In this document: one piece after another, positions 10,744-19,627 of the stretch
Position numbering within the stretch: the stretch's first letter is position 1
How the letters are laid out: each line of letters starts with the position of its first letter
Assembly (NCBI RefSeq): GCF_001707825.1
Contig: NZ_LYBM01000018.1
Location: 1-64,000, forward strand
Origin: Veronia pacifica
GTDB lineage: Bacteria; Pseudomonadota; Gammaproteobacteria; Enterobacterales; Vibrionaceae
Reading direction: 5' to 3'
Length of the DNA: 64,000 nt
Translations under genes and position numbers: made by a program
The notes under the pieces: generated by a model
Database searches by the model: none
The model's input: the letters and a program-made list of their open reading frames with translations, nothing else
Told to the model about the DNA's origin: nothing

Positions 10744-12375
10744 ATGCTCGAAAAAAATAGATTATTAAAGGCCAGTAGCTGGGGAGTTTCCTTGCTGCTG
10801 GCTTTGCCCATTCTGGCTATTTTCATTACGTCGTTCGGTCAGACCGACGATCTTTTTAGTCATTTACTCGCCAGCGTAATGGGCACCTACACTTCAAACA
10901 CGCTCTTGCTAGTGTCCGGCGTCGTAGTACTGTCTTTGTTGATGGGAGTCCCTTCTGCTTGGCTTATGGCATCTTTCCGGGTGCCGGGCGACCGTGTTCT
11001 TCAGTGGGCCCTTGTATTACCGCTCGCTATCCCCGGCTACATTGTTGGCTATATATACACTGACTGGTTCGATTTTGCTGGGCCCGTCCAGATTTATCTC
11101 CGTGATGTGATGGGCTGGCAAAGCGCTTCAGAGTATTGGTTTCCTGATATTCGGACACTGCCAGGCGCATGCTTTGTACTTGCACTGGTTTTACACCCAT
11201 ATATCTATCTCCTGGCACGTACCGCTTTTATGGAGCAGAGCCGGACAATGACCCATACTGCCCGGCTACTCGGCTGTTCGCCGTTGCACAGTTTTCTTCG
11301 GGTCTCATTTCCGCTAGCCAGACCTGCTGTTGCGGTCGGTGCTTCCTTGGTAGCGATGGAAACCTTGGGTGATTTTGGAACCGTTCATTTTTTTGCGGTG
11401 AACACTCTTACTACAGCTGTCTATGATACTTGGCTCGGGTACTCCAACCTTAATGCTGCGGCAAAAATTTCTGCCTTCATGCTTTTAGCTATTTTCTTAT
11501 TGATCAGTGGTGAGCGGTATAGCAGAAGAAAGCAAAAGCTGTTCAGTCAGAGTGCAGCACCTGATCAAGTAGAGAAAGAGATTCTGACTGGATGGAAAAA
11601 AGTTGTAGCAGCTGTTTGGTGTTGGGGGCTGTTTATTCTCGCCTTTGCCGCCCCGATGGCTCAGCTTGTGTTTTATGCTGTCGACTATATTTCGGACAGC
11701 TCTTTTACCGATTTTGTTCAGTACAGCATTAACAGTGTTTACATTTCCTCTATTGCTGCATGTATTGCATTGTTCATCGCCATTTTGGTTAATATCTATC
11801 CCCGCTTCCGGGGTTCGTCCCTAAGTAAAGTGCCCAATAGGATCTCATCACTGGGTTATGCTGTACCCGGCACTGTGCTTGCTATTGGTGTTTTGATCCC
11901 GTTGACTAGTGCCGACCACATCGTTAACTTTATTGCAGTTAAGTTTGATATGGGGCGGCCGGGTCTGCTCTTCTCCGGTACTATGTTCGCACTCATCGCG
12001 GCCTTTGTGGTTCGTTTCAGTGCTGTGGCCATCGGCAGTGTGGAAAGCAGCCTGTCGAAAATCTCGCCGTCGCTTGATATGGCGGCACGTACTATGGGGT
12101 GCAATGCCAGACTCACCTTTAGCCGAGTTCAGTTACCTCTTATTCGAAGAGGGTGTCTCATCGCGGCGCTATTGGTATTTATTGAGTCAATGAAAGAGCT
12201 GAATGCATCGCTTCTACTTAGGCCATTTAACTTTGAGACACTGGCGACCTATGTCTTTAATTATGCATCAGATGAGCAGCTTGAATATGCGGGAATGCCT
12301 GCCATTCTTCTGGTGCTTGTCGGATTAATTCCATTAATCCTGATCAATCGTTCGTTGGAGCAAACACACAAATGA
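10744..12375 (+). CDS. fbpB: Iron(III) ABC transporter permease
   Basis: An inner-membrane permease of 543 residues made of two fused copies of the binding-protein-dependent permease domain, about twelve membrane segments, as usual for FbpB-type proteins. Each half carries an EAA-like loop that contacts the ATPase: TARLLGCSPLHSFLR in the first half and AARTMGCNARLTFSR in the second. It follows fbpA after a hairpin, and its stop overlaps the fbpC start (ATGA), so the two are translationally coupled. Confidence 0.94.
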   Translation: MLEKNRLLKASSWGVSLLLALPILAIFITSFGQTDDLFSHLLASVMGTYTSNTLLLVSGVVVLSLLMGVPSAWLMASFRVPGDRVLQWALVLPLAIPGYIVGYIYTDWFDFAGPVQIYLRDVMGWQSASEYWFPDIRTLPGACFVLALVLHPYIYLLARTAFMEQSRTMTHTARLLGCSPLHSFLRVSFPLARPAVAVGASLVAMETLGDFGTVHFFAVNTLTTAVYDTWLGYSNLNAAAKISAFMLLAIFLLISGERYSRRKQKLFSQSAAPDQVEKEILTGWKKVVAAVWCWGLFILAFAAPMAQLVFYAVDYISDSSFTDFVQYSINSVYISSIAACIALFIAILVNIYPRFRGSSLSKVPNRISSLGYAVPGTVLAIGVLIPLTSADHIVNFIAVKFDMGRPGLLFSGTMFALIAAFVVRFSAVAIGSVESSLSKISPSLDMAARTMGCNARLTFSRVQLPLIRRGCLIAALLVFIESMKELNASLLLRPFNFETLATYVFNYASDEQLEYAGMPAILLVLVGLIPLILINRSLEQTHK

Positions 12376-13400
12376 GTACGGCCTTATCAGTGAAAGCCCT
12401 GAGCAGTAAATACAACGGGCAGTCTGTGTTGAAAAACCTCTCTTTTGACGTTGAACGCGGTGATATCGTTTGTTTGCTTGGTGCAAGTGGTTGCGGAAAA
12501 ACAACGCTTTTGAAGGCAATCTCCGGTCTACTACCTCTTGAATCGGGATCATTGAGTATCAATGGCAGAGTTATCGCCGATGGAAAAACGCAAGTTCCGC
12601 CTGAGTCACGCAATATTGGTATGATATTTCAAGACTACGCGCTCTTTCCGCACTTAACCGTAGGGGAGAATGTCGCGTTTGGTCTGCGAGGTCAGGATCA
12701 GGGCACAGTGAAAAAACAGATTGAGAAGATGTTATCGCTGGTGCGCCTTGATGGCCTTGAAAAACGTTACCCACACCAATTGTCAGGTGGTCAACAGCAG
12801 CGCGTTGCGATTGCACGTGCATTGGCTTGTGAGCCAGATCTTTTGTTACTCGATGAGCCATTTTCTAATATCGATACCCAAGTCAGACATAGCCTGATAA
12901 AAGAGATACGTGACATATTCAAATCTCACGGCGTCACCGCGATATTTGTTACCCACAGCCGGGAAGAGGCGTTTGCTTTTGCTGACAAACTGGCAGTGAT
13001 GAACCACGGCATCATCGAACAGTATGGTTCGGCTGCGACGCTTTATCATCAACCAAGCAGTCGCTTTGTTGCTGATTTTCTCGGTCATGGATCTTATATA
13101 CCTGTGTCTGTGAACGGCAGTGCCAATATGAAAACGCCTCTGGGTGATTGGCCTCTTGAAAATAAGCCGGAAAGTGGTGATTTATCATGGTTGATTCGAC
13201 CGCAGAACCTCAAAATCAGCCCTGATGATGATGGCAAAGGAGTGGTCAGTGAAGTTCACTTTATGGGTGATAATTGCCGTTATCTCGTCAACATTAACGG
13301 TCAGTCATTGATGGTGTATTCCAGTGAGATATTGGACCATGGCGATAAGGTAAAAGTGGATATCAGGCCACACAAACCTGTGCTTTTCCGTAATGATTGA
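12372..13400 (+). CDS. fbpC: Iron(III) ABC transporter ATP-binding protein
   Basis: The ATPase subunit of the FbpABC ferric importer, 342 residues. Walker A is GASGCGKTT (about residues 38-46), the signature is LSGGQQQR, Walker B is LLLLDEPFSNID, and the switch histidine lies in FVTHSREEA. A C-terminal TOBE-like regulatory domain (about 240-342) follows, typical of the CUT1/Fbp ATPases. It overlaps fbpB by four bases. A bidirectional terminator separates it from the convergent hapR gene. Confidence 0.95.
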   Translation: MSTALSVKALSSKYNGQSVLKNLSFDVERGDIVCLLGASGCGKTTLLKAISGLLPLESGSLSINGRVIADGKTQVPPESRNIGMIFQDYALFPHLTVGENVAFGLRGQDQGTVKKQIEKMLSLVRLDGLEKRYPHQLSGGQQQRVAIARALACEPDLLLLDEPFSNIDTQVRHSLIKEIRDIFKSHGVTAIFVTHSREEAFAFADKLAVMNHGIIEQYGSAATLYHQPSSRFVADFLGHGSYIPVSVNGSANMKTPLGDWPLENKPESGDLSWLIRPQNLKISPDDDGKGVVSEVHFMGDNCRYLVNINGQSLMVYSSEILDHGDKVKVDIRPHKPVLFRND

Positions 13401-13402
13401 GT

Positions 13403-13436
13403 AAAAAAAACCGACGCAATTTGCGTCGGTTTTTTA
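13403..13436. terminator. Bidirectional terminator between fbpC and hapR
   Basis: Hairpin AAAAACCGACGCAA / TTGCGTCGGTTTTT with A/T tracts on both sides, serving the two convergent genes. Confidence 0.9.
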
Positions 13437-13450
13437 TGTTTATCGGCAGA

Positions 13451-14056
13451 TCATGCTTCCATCAAAACATTGATGTAGGCCTGTGCCTTACTGGTTAATT
13501 GCTCTTTATCCGCATGCTGGTTAGCATGGAGGTAAAGCATGTAAATGATACCATTTACCATACTCGCAAGGTCTTCTGGTGTATGCGGGCTGTTTAGCTC
13601 GTCACGTGCCATCCCAGCCTGAAATTGCTCTGATAATCTATCGATAAACTTCTGATTACTTTTCGCAAACTGAGGCCAGATATTCTCACGAATCGACGTG
13701 CTCCACTCAAACCAGATTTTGAGCCAATCCTGTTCATCGAGAGCTGCGTCAATGACTTCAGCTGTGACGCGGTTAAGTGAGGCGCGAAGAGAGTGGGGCT
13801 CCTGAGTAACACTGTTACTTAGAATAGAAGTAAACTCGCGCTCTGCCTCATTAAGGACAGCTTCAACCAGTTCATCCCGTGAGGGAAAGTAGTTAAAAAC
13901 TGTCGCAACGGAAACGTTTGCTACATCAGCAATATCAGCATGACCTGCTCTCGCAATACCCCTGCGAGCGAAGGCATTTAAAGCACAATTAAGTAGTTGT
14001 TCCTTACGTTGCTGTGGGGACAGTCGTGTACGAACTCGTCCATTAGATGTCGTCAT
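13451..14056 (-). CDS. hapR: Quorum-sensing master regulator, LuxR/HapR/SmcR/LitR family (TetR fold)
   Basis: This is the high-cell-density transcription factor of Vibrionaceae, 201 residues. The N-terminal TetR helix-turn-helix is highly conserved with V. harveyi LuxR and V. cholerae HapR: RTRLSPQQRKEQLL, then FARRGIARAGHADIADVANVSVATVFNYFPSRDELV. The C-terminal ligand/dimer domain keeps the WLKIWFEWSTSIRENIWPQF block. Its position divergent from hpt is the same as in V. cholerae. In the family it activates or represses hundreds of genes and is silenced at low density by Qrr small RNAs; a candidate Qrr pairing site overlaps its ribosome binding site. It is named litR in Photobacterium/Aliivibrio; hapR is used here for orthology only. 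Confidence 0.93.
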   Translation of the reverse strand: MTTSNGRVRTRLSPQQRKEQLLNCALNAFARRGIARAGHADIADVANVSVATVFNYFPSRDELVEAVLNEAEREFTSILSNSVTQEPHSLRASLNRVTAEVIDAALDEQDWLKIWFEWSTSIRENIWPQFAKSNQKFIDRLSEQFQAGMARDELNSPHTPEDLASMVNGIIYMLYLHANQHADKEQLTSKAQAYINVLMEA

Positions 14057-14060
14057 TATT

Positions 14061-14075
14061 ATTTCCTGCCAACTT
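14061..14075 (-). promoter_or_regulatory. Candidate Qrr small-RNA pairing site over the hapR ribosome binding site
   Basis: On the hapR strand the leader reads AAGTTGGCAGGAAAT just before the ATG. The core AGTTGGC-AGG is nearly complementary to the conserved Qrr segment containing CCTAGCCAACT, with one base missing. The AGGA part is also the ribosome binding site, so pairing would block translation as known for hapR/luxR mRNAs. The Qrr sequence is quoted from memory and no qrr gene is in this window. Confidence 0.6.
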
Positions 14076-14221
14076 ATTAAATGTTTTATGTGACTGTTTT
14101 ATTAGATTATTTTTATTGCGCAGAAAGTGTACATTAGCAACCAGTTGCATTACAACGCTACTACAGATGATCCACGCCGAAAAAACAGTAATTAGTAGTT
14201 ATAGGAACATCGCCCAGCGGG

Positions 14222-14230
14222 TGCTAGAAT
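14222..14230 (+). promoter_or_regulatory. Extended -10 promoter of hpt
   Basis: TGCTAGAAT fits the extended -10 pattern TGnTATAAT and would start transcription about 45 bases upstream of the hpt ATG. No convincing -35 is present. Confidence 0.5.
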
Positions 14231-14282
14231 GTGCGACCTTGAATTAACAGGTTGCTATGGCGGTGCTCCGTCGGGGTTTAAT

Positions 14283-14816
14283 ATGAAACATACCGTAGAA
14301 GTCTTAATTTCGGAACAGGAAGTACAGGAGAGAATTCAGCAGTTAGGGGCTGAGATCACAAAATGCTATGAGGGATCAGAAGATCTTGTCATGGTGGGTT
14401 TGCTGAGGGGCTCATTTGTCTTCATGGCTGACCTCGCCCGTGTCATTGATATCCCACATTCTGTCGATTTCATGACGGCTTCGAGCTATGGAAATGCGAT
14501 GGAAAGCACCCGTGACGTGCGCATTCTTAAAGACCTGGATGACGATATCAAGGGTAAAGATATTTTGCTGGTTGAAGACATCATTGATACCGGTAATACG
14601 CTGAGCAAAGTTTGCGAGATTTTAGAGTTACGTGAACCTAAATCAATACGTATCTGTACACTCCTCGATAAGCCTGAGCGCCGTGAAGTCGAAGTGAATG
14701 TTGATTGGTATGGCTTCCGTATCCCTGACGAATTTGTAGTGGGTGTGGGTATTGATTACGCCCAGAAGTACCGCCACCTGCCGTTTATTGGCAAAGTTGT
14801 TCCTTTGGAAGACTAA
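14283..14816 (+). CDS. hpt: Hypoxanthine phosphoribosyltransferase
   Basis: A purine salvage enzyme that joins hypoxanthine (or guanine) to PRPP giving IMP/GMP; cytosolic. The start chosen is the ATG at 14283 (MKHTVEVL), which matches the E. coli protein and gives 177 residues; a longer frame from 14229 has no homology upstream. The PRPP-binding loop [12 protein letters not shown] and the motif [10 protein letters not shown] are intact, and the C-terminus [10 protein letters not shown] matches the family. It is divergent from hapR and has its own terminator. Confidence 0.96.
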   Translation: MKHTVEVLISEQEVQERIQQLGAEITKCYEGSEDLVMVGLLRGSFVFMADLARVIDIPHSVDFMTASSYGNAMESTRDVRILKDLDDDIKGKDILLVEDIIDTGNTLSKVCEILELREPKSIRICTLLDKPERREVEVNVDWYGFRIPDEFVVGVGIDYAQKYRHLPFIGKVVPLED

Positions 14817-14831
14817 GTACCAAGATAAACG

Positions 14832-14859
14832 AAAAAAAGCGGTCATATGACCGCTTTTT
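14832..14859. terminator. Bidirectional terminator between hpt and can
   Basis: Hairpin AAAAAAGCGGTCAT / ATGACCGCTTTTT between the convergent genes hpt and can. Confidence 0.88.
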
Positions 14860-14905
14860 AATTGTTAGTGACTAGCCAAAATTACAATTCACCCGCCATC
14901 CAAGC

Positions 14906-15559
14906 TTATTCGGCTTTTCCTGTCAGCGTTGCAATGCTAGACGTGTAGTTATCTTCAAGACTTTGCTTATCTGTCGCTGTCACACCTAAATCACGCAGAA
15001 TGCCGTCGTTGAGGTCATAGAACCAGCCATGTAATTTTACTTCCTGACCACGCTCCCACGCTGAACGGAGAATAGTTGAATTGCCGAGGTTATAGACCTG
15101 CTCCGCGACGTTGATCTCGCATAACAGGTTGGCTTGCTCATTTTCCGGCTTGGTTTCCAGAAAATCTATGTGTTTTAAATACAAATCACGAATGTGTAAA
15201 AGCCAGTTATTGATCAGCCCAAGCTGAGGGTTATCAATCGCAGCCTTAACACCACCACAGCCATAGTGGCCGCAGACAATCACATGTTTTACTTTGAGTA
15301 CATCAACCGCGTACTGGATCACTGACAAGCAGTTAAGATCAGTGTGGATCACTTGGTTGGCAACATTTCTGTGAACGAACAGTTCGCCAGAGTCGAGACC
15401 AGTCAGGCGCTCTGCTGGGACTCGGCTGTCTGCACAGCCGATCCAAAGGTATTCCGGATGTTGCTCCTTGGCAAGCTCCGCGAAGTAAGCCGGATCATTA
15501 TCCTTAATTGATTTTGACCATTCGAGGTTGTTAGCAAATAACTGCTTAATTTGTGCCAT
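14906..15559 (-). CDS. can: Beta-class carbonic anhydrase
   Basis: Interconverts CO2 and bicarbonate, needed for carboxylation reactions at ambient CO2; cytosolic zinc enzyme of 217 residues. The zinc and catalytic residues of the beta class are visible: Cys42-x-Asp44-x-Arg46 in [10 protein letters not shown], and His and Cys in [10 protein letters not shown] (about 98 and 101). The length and alignment match E. coli Can. It is monocistronic, convergent with hpt and divergent from yadG, with 98 bases between the two starts. Confidence 0.97.
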   Translation of the reverse strand: MAQIKQLFANNLEWSKSIKDNDPAYFAELAKEQHPEYLWIGCADSRVPAERLTGLDSGELFVHRNVANQVIHTDLNCLSVIQYAVDVLKVKHVIVCGHYGCGGVKAAIDNPQLGLINNWLLHIRDLYLKHIDFLETKPENEQANLLCEINVAEQVYNLGNSTILRSAWERGQEVKLHGWFYDLNDGILRDLGVTATDKQSLEDNYTSSIATLTGKAE

Positions 15560-15657
15560 AACGGTTACCTATTTACATTTTTGGCCTTACTATACAGTAC
15601 TTTTGGTCGGAACATGTCCGAGACTTTTTGCTAATAGTAAGTAAATATTTTAATTCC

Positions 15658-16584
15658 ATGTATGCATTAGAGATAGATAACTTAATTAAGGTTTACGGCA
15701 CAGAAGTAAAGGCATTAAAAGGGATCAGCCTCACTGTATCTGAGGGAGATTTCTATGCGTTACTTGGTCCGAACGGTGCTGGTAAATCAACAACCATCGG
15801 CATTATTTGCTCTTTAGTAAATAAAACATCCGGCTCTGTAAAAGTATTTGGTCACTGCTTGGATGCCAATCTGGTCAAGGCAAAGCGGCAGATAGGTCTG
15901 GTCCCTCAGGAGTTTAACTTCAACCAGTTCGAGACAGTCGAGCAGGTTGTAACTAATCAGGCTGGTTTTTATGGGGTAGAGCGCCATGTTGCCAAAGAAA
16001 GAGCAAAGAAGTATCTGATTCAGCTTGATCTGTGGGATAAACGAAAGGAACGTTCACGTAACCTCTCGGGAGGGATGAAGCGTCGTCTTATGATTGCCCG
16101 TGCCCTTATGCACGAACCCAAGCTCTTGATTCTGGACGAGCCAACGGCGGGGGTTGATATTGAGTTGCGACGCTCTATGTGGGGCTTTTTAGAAAACCTA
16201 AACAAGCAGGGTATCACCATCATCCTAACCACCCATTACCTTGAGGAGGCTGAGATGCTATGCCGCAATATCGGTATTATCAGCCGGGGTGAACTTATCG
16301 AGAATACCTCGATGAAAAAGTTGCTTAACAAATTGGATTTGGAGACGTTTATTTTCGACCTCACCGCGGGCAGTAAGGTGGAATACCTTCATGGTGTCAG
16401 TTGGCAACAGTGCGACGACCATACTCTGGAAGTTGAGGTACATAAAGACATCGGCCTGAATCAGGTATTTGAGCAGTTGTCCGCTCAAGGTATTCAGGTA
16501 TTGTCGATGCGCAATAAGGCGAACCGTCTGGAAGAGCTTTTTGTCAGTTTAGTCGGCGAAAGTATGGAGACGTCAGATGAATAA
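15658..16584 (+). CDS. yadG: ABC exporter ATP-binding protein YadG
   Basis: The ATPase of a two-component ABC-2 type exporter of unknown substrate. It is 308 residues from the ATG at 15658 (MYALEIDNL), the same length as E. coli YadG; an upstream ATG at 15628 would add ten unrelated residues. Walker A is GPNGAGKST, the signature is LSGGMKRR, and Walker B is LLILDEPTAGVD. The C-terminal half (LSMRNKANRLEELFVSLV) is near identical to the E. coli protein. Its end overlaps yadH by eight bases. The pair lies next to can in E. coli as well. Confidence 0.95.
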   Translation: MYALEIDNLIKVYGTEVKALKGISLTVSEGDFYALLGPNGAGKSTTIGIICSLVNKTSGSVKVFGHCLDANLVKAKRQIGLVPQEFNFNQFETVEQVVTNQAGFYGVERHVAKERAKKYLIQLDLWDKRKERSRNLSGGMKRRLMIARALMHEPKLLILDEPTAGVDIELRRSMWGFLENLNKQGITIILTTHYLEEAEMLCRNIGIISRGELIENTSMKKLLNKLDLETFIFDLTAGSKVEYLHGVSWQQCDDHTLEVEVHKDIGLNQVFEQLSAQGIQVLSMRNKANRLEELFVSLVGESMETSDE

Positions 16585-17347
16585 ATTGTACTGGGTCGCG
16601 CTCAAAAGTCTGTTGGCGAAGGAAATTAACCGGTTTACCCGCATCTGGATTCAGACACTTATTCCACCCGTTGTGACCATGAGCCTGTATTTTGTGATTT
16701 TCGGTAATCTGATTGGCAGTCGGATCGGTGAGATGGATGGCTTTAGCTACATGACCTACATAGTACCGGGACTGATCATGATGTCGGTGATCACCAACTC
16801 TTATTCCAATGTTGCCTCATCGTTTTTCAGTGCAAAGTATCAGCGTAATTTAGAGGAGTTGATAGTCGCTCCTGTTCCTAACTACATTATTATTGCGGGA
16901 TATGTCGGCGGCGGTGTAGGGCGGGGACTTGCTGTGGGTTTTCTGGTTACCCTCATCTCTCTTTTCTTCGTTGATTTGAGTATTGCTCACGCGGGAATTA
17001 TTGTTGCGACGGTCTTTTTGACCTCAGTGTTGTTTTCTTTGGGCGGGCTAATTAATGCTGTCTTTGCCAAGGGCTTTGATGATGTCACCATCATACCAAC
17101 CTTTGTTTTGACGCCACTGACCTATCTCGGAGGGGTCTTTTACTCGCTTTCCTTACTACCTGAGTTTTGGCAGGGCATATCGAAACTTAATCCAGTGGTT
17201 TATATGGTCAATGCGTTTCGTTATGGTTTTCTCGGCGTTTCTGATGTCAGTATTGTGACGTCTTTTGGGGTGTTACTGGCATTCATTATTGGGCTTTATA
17301 CCATTGCCTGGTATTTAATTAGTCGTGGTATTGGGTTAAAAACCTGA
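16577..17347 (+). CDS. yadH: ABC-2 type exporter permease YadH
   Basis: Inner-membrane partner of YadG, 256 residues with six predicted membrane segments. It carries the ABC-2 permease signature near the C-terminal third (ILTPLTYLGGVFY-like, LNPVVYMVNAFRYG). It overlaps yadG by eight bases, so translation is coupled, and is followed by a strong terminator. The substrate is unknown; the family covers drug, polysaccharide and lipid exporters. Confidence 0.95.
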   Translation: MNKLYWVALKSLLAKEINRFTRIWIQTLIPPVVTMSLYFVIFGNLIGSRIGEMDGFSYMTYIVPGLIMMSVITNSYSNVASSFFSAKYQRNLEELIVAPVPNYIIIAGYVGGGVGRGLAVGFLVTLISLFFVDLSIAHAGIIVATVFLTSVLFSLGGLINAVFAKGFDDVTIIPTFVLTPLTYLGGVFYSLSLLPEFWQGISKLNPVVYMVNAFRYGFLGVSDVSIVTSFGVLLAFIIGLYTIAWYLISRGIGLKT

Positions 17348-17363
17348 CGAATAGCTTATCGTA

Positions 17364-17399
17364 ACAAAAAAACGCCAGCAATTTAGCTGGCGTTTTTTC
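17364..17399. terminator. Bidirectional terminator between yadH and panC
   Basis: Hairpin AAAAAAACGCCAGC / GCTGGCGTTTTTT between convergent genes. Confidence 0.9.
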
Positions 17400-17410
17400 T
17401 ATTAAAGAGG

Positions 17411-18297
17411 TCAATCCTCTTTACTACTTGTTTCTTGTGTCGACGCAGGTGTCATGTCCACCACGAGGTTATCGATGAGTCGAACCTGACCAAGGAAGGC
17501 AGCCGCCAGAATAACCAGTTGATTGGTGTCATCATTTGGCGCGTGTAACGAAGCAGCATCACGGATAAAGATCTCGTCCGGTTCAAGTCCAGCGGCTCTG
17601 AGCTGGTCATGAGCATCGAGCACCAAATCGTTAAAGTCAGTCCTTCCGCCGCGCAGTTGGCTGCTGATCCAGCGTAAGGTTTTTGCCAAAACAGGCGCAC
17701 GTTGACGCTCATCAACAGTCAGTCGACTGTTTCTCGAACTCATTGCAAGCCCATCCATCTCACGGACAGTAGGCAGACCAATGATGTCAATGGGCAGTGC
17801 CAGATCGTCAGTCATCTTGCGTATTAATGCCAGTTGCTGAAAATCTTTTTCGCCAAAGCAGGCTACATCTGGCTGAACGATATTGAACAGCTTGGTGACA
17901 ACGGTCGATACTCCACGGAAGTGCCCGGGCGAGATTGTCCTTCAAGAATCGATGACAAGCCAGGTACATCAACAGACGTATGTTGTTCCAGTCCCTCAGG
18001 GTACATAATGTCTGGTGTTGGCGTGAAAACCAGCTCAACCCCCTCACTATTTAATAGTGAGGTATCTTCATCAAGTGTGCGTGGGTAATTGTTCAGGTCA
18101 TCCACTTTTTCAAACTGCAAAGGATTGACGAAGATGCTGACAATAACATGATCAGCCAGTTCTCTGGCTTTGCGTACCAGTGCCATGTGACCGTCGTGCA
18201 GGTGGCCCATGGTGGGTACGAAGGCAACCTTCTTGCCCTCACGTCGCCATTTGGCGACCTGTTCTCTGATCGGGGAGATCTCGGCGACAACTTGCAT
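17411..18297 (-). pseudogene. panC: Pantothenate synthetase panC, interrupted by a single-base frameshift
   Basis: PanC condenses pantoate and beta-alanine with ATP to give pantothenate, the CoA precursor. The 5' part (18297 to about 17930) encodes [14 protein letters not shown] and [12 protein letters not shown] correctly. The frame then breaks after QSRPG. Adding one base near 17923 restores [14 protein letters not shown] and the rest, including [24 protein letters not shown] and [16 protein letters not shown], through the stop at 17411. The repaired protein would be 295 residues, close to the usual 283. As written the product ends early, after 144 residues, with a 19-residue unrelated tail. 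No other damage is visible, so the change is recent or a sequencing error. It sits 14 bases downstream of panB in the same direction. Confidence 0.9.
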
Positions 18298-18311
18298 ACA
18301 GCAACGAATCC

Positions 18312-19106
18312 TTAATTAAAAGTGTGGTCAGGAGAGGGAAACTCACCACTTTCCACTTCCGCAATATAACGTGAGACAGCTTCGCGCATATCACCCGCTA
18401 CTGCGAGATAGTTTTTCGAGAAACGCGGCATGTAGTTGGCTGAAATGCCGAACATATCGTGCATGACCAGAATCTGTCCGTCTGTGACATTCCCTGCGCC
18501 GATACCGATCACGGGAATACTGACCGACTTGGTGATTTGTTCAGCCAGTGCAACAGGAACGCACTCAAGGACAATGACTTGTGCCCCTGCTTTTTCCAGT
18601 GCCAGCGCGTCCGCAACCATTTTTTCAGCAGCAGCCTGATCACGGCCCTGAACTTTAAACCCACCAAATACATTGACTGATTGAGGGGTTAAACCGAGGT
18701 GAGCACAGACAGGCACCGCGCGTTCAGTCAGCATTTTTACGCTATCGACTAACCAGTCTCCACCTTCAAGCTTCACCATGTTTGCCCCAGCGCTCATTAG
18801 CTTAGCGGCATTTTGACATGCTTGCTCGGGGGTGGCGTAACTCATAAATGGCATATCTGCCATTAGGAAGCTATTGGGGCTGCCGGCTCTGACACTGCGG
18901 GTGTGATAGGCAATCTCGTCAATGGTGACGGACAGTGTGTCGTTTTTACCCTGCAGCACCATCCCGAGGGAATCGCCAACCAGTAAAACCGGCATTTGTT
19001 GCTGTTCGAAAAGTTGCGCAAAACTTGCATCATAGGCTGTGACCGACGCAAACTTACGCCCTTCCTGCTTCCATGCAATTAAGGTGTTAATTGTTACTTT
19101 TTTCAT
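18312..19106 (-). CDS. panB: 3-methyl-2-oxobutanoate hydroxymethyltransferase
   Basis: First step of pantoate synthesis: adds a hydroxymethyl group from methylene-tetrahydrofolate to 2-oxoisovalerate. It is 264 residues, the same as E. coli PanB. Family motifs are intact: [38 protein letters not shown] and [16 protein letters not shown]. The cytosolic decamer needs Mg2+. It lies upstream of panC and downstream of folK on the same strand. Unlike panC it is undamaged, which argues that the pathway was functional until recently or still is. Confidence 0.97.
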   Translation of the reverse strand: MKKVTINTLIAWKQEGRKFASVTAYDASFAQLFEQQQMPVLLVGDSLGMVLQGKNDTLSVTIDEIAYHTRSVRAGSPNSFLMADMPFMSYATPEQACQNAAKLMSAGANMVKLEGGDWLVDSVKMLTERAVPVCAHLGLTPQSVNVFGGFKVQGRDQAAAEKMVADALALEKAGAQVIVLECVPVALAEQITKSVSIPVIGIGAGNVTDGQILVMHDMFGISANYMPRFSKNYLAVAGDMREAVSRYIAEVESGEFPSPDHTFN

Positions 19107-19144
19107 TTTCTCTCCCTACCCCTGCTTACACGTTATTCAGGTGA

Positions 19145-19627
19145 TCAGCAAATGACTGTCAACCCATTTTTGTCTGTCGCTTCCACCCATTGGCGGAGTG
19201 CGCTGCCGTCTGGCAGGTGTAAGTCAGGTGCAATTTCGGCGAGTGGATAAAGAACGAATTCTCGTTCTTTCATCCCGTAGTGTGGAATCGTTAATCTGGC
19301 GTCTTCGACTTTTTCAGCCCCGTAGAGCAGGATATCCAGATCCAGCGTACGGGGTCCCCAGCGTTCCGCTTTTCTCTCCCGGCCAAACTCCAGTTCTATG
19401 GACTGGGTATGGTCGAGTAAATTGTGAGGCGACAAAGTGGTATCTATGGATACCACGGCATTCACATAATCAGGTTGATCGGATGGACCCATAGGCTTAC
19501 TGCTATACAGTGATGAAGCAGCTACCCATTTTGTCTTCGGCAACGATTTCAGGGCTTCAATGGCGTCTTTGGCTTTTTTAATCGGATCGCCAAGGTTACT
19601 GCCTATGGCGATATACACCCTGTTCAT
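19145..19627 (-). CDS. folK: 6-hydroxymethyl-7,8-dihydropterin pyrophosphokinase
   Basis: Folate-pathway enzyme that pyrophosphorylates the pterin before dihydropteroate synthesis; 160 residues, cytosolic. N-terminal [10 protein letters not shown] and the signature [15 protein letters not shown] are intact. Its ATG overlaps the pcnB stop (ATGA), so it is translationally coupled to pcnB, the same order as in E. coli. About 38 bases separate it from panB. Confidence 0.97.
   Translation of the reverse strand: MNRVYIAIGSNLGDPIKKAKDAIEALKSLPKTKWVAASSLYSSKPMGPSDQPDYVNAVVSIDTTLSPHNLLDHTQSIELEFGRERKAERWGPRTLDLDILLYGAEKVEDARLTIPHYGMKEREFVLYPLAEIAPDLHLPDGSALRQWVEATDKNGLTVIC

Noticed and set aside
17808-18047. 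Extra minus-strand frame at the panC frameshift
   Set aside because: Third frame across the break, with no PanC-like sequence; not a separate gene.
19198-19494. Plus-strand open frames over folK and pcnB
   Set aside because: Shadow frames; folK and pcnB have full family motifs on the minus strand.
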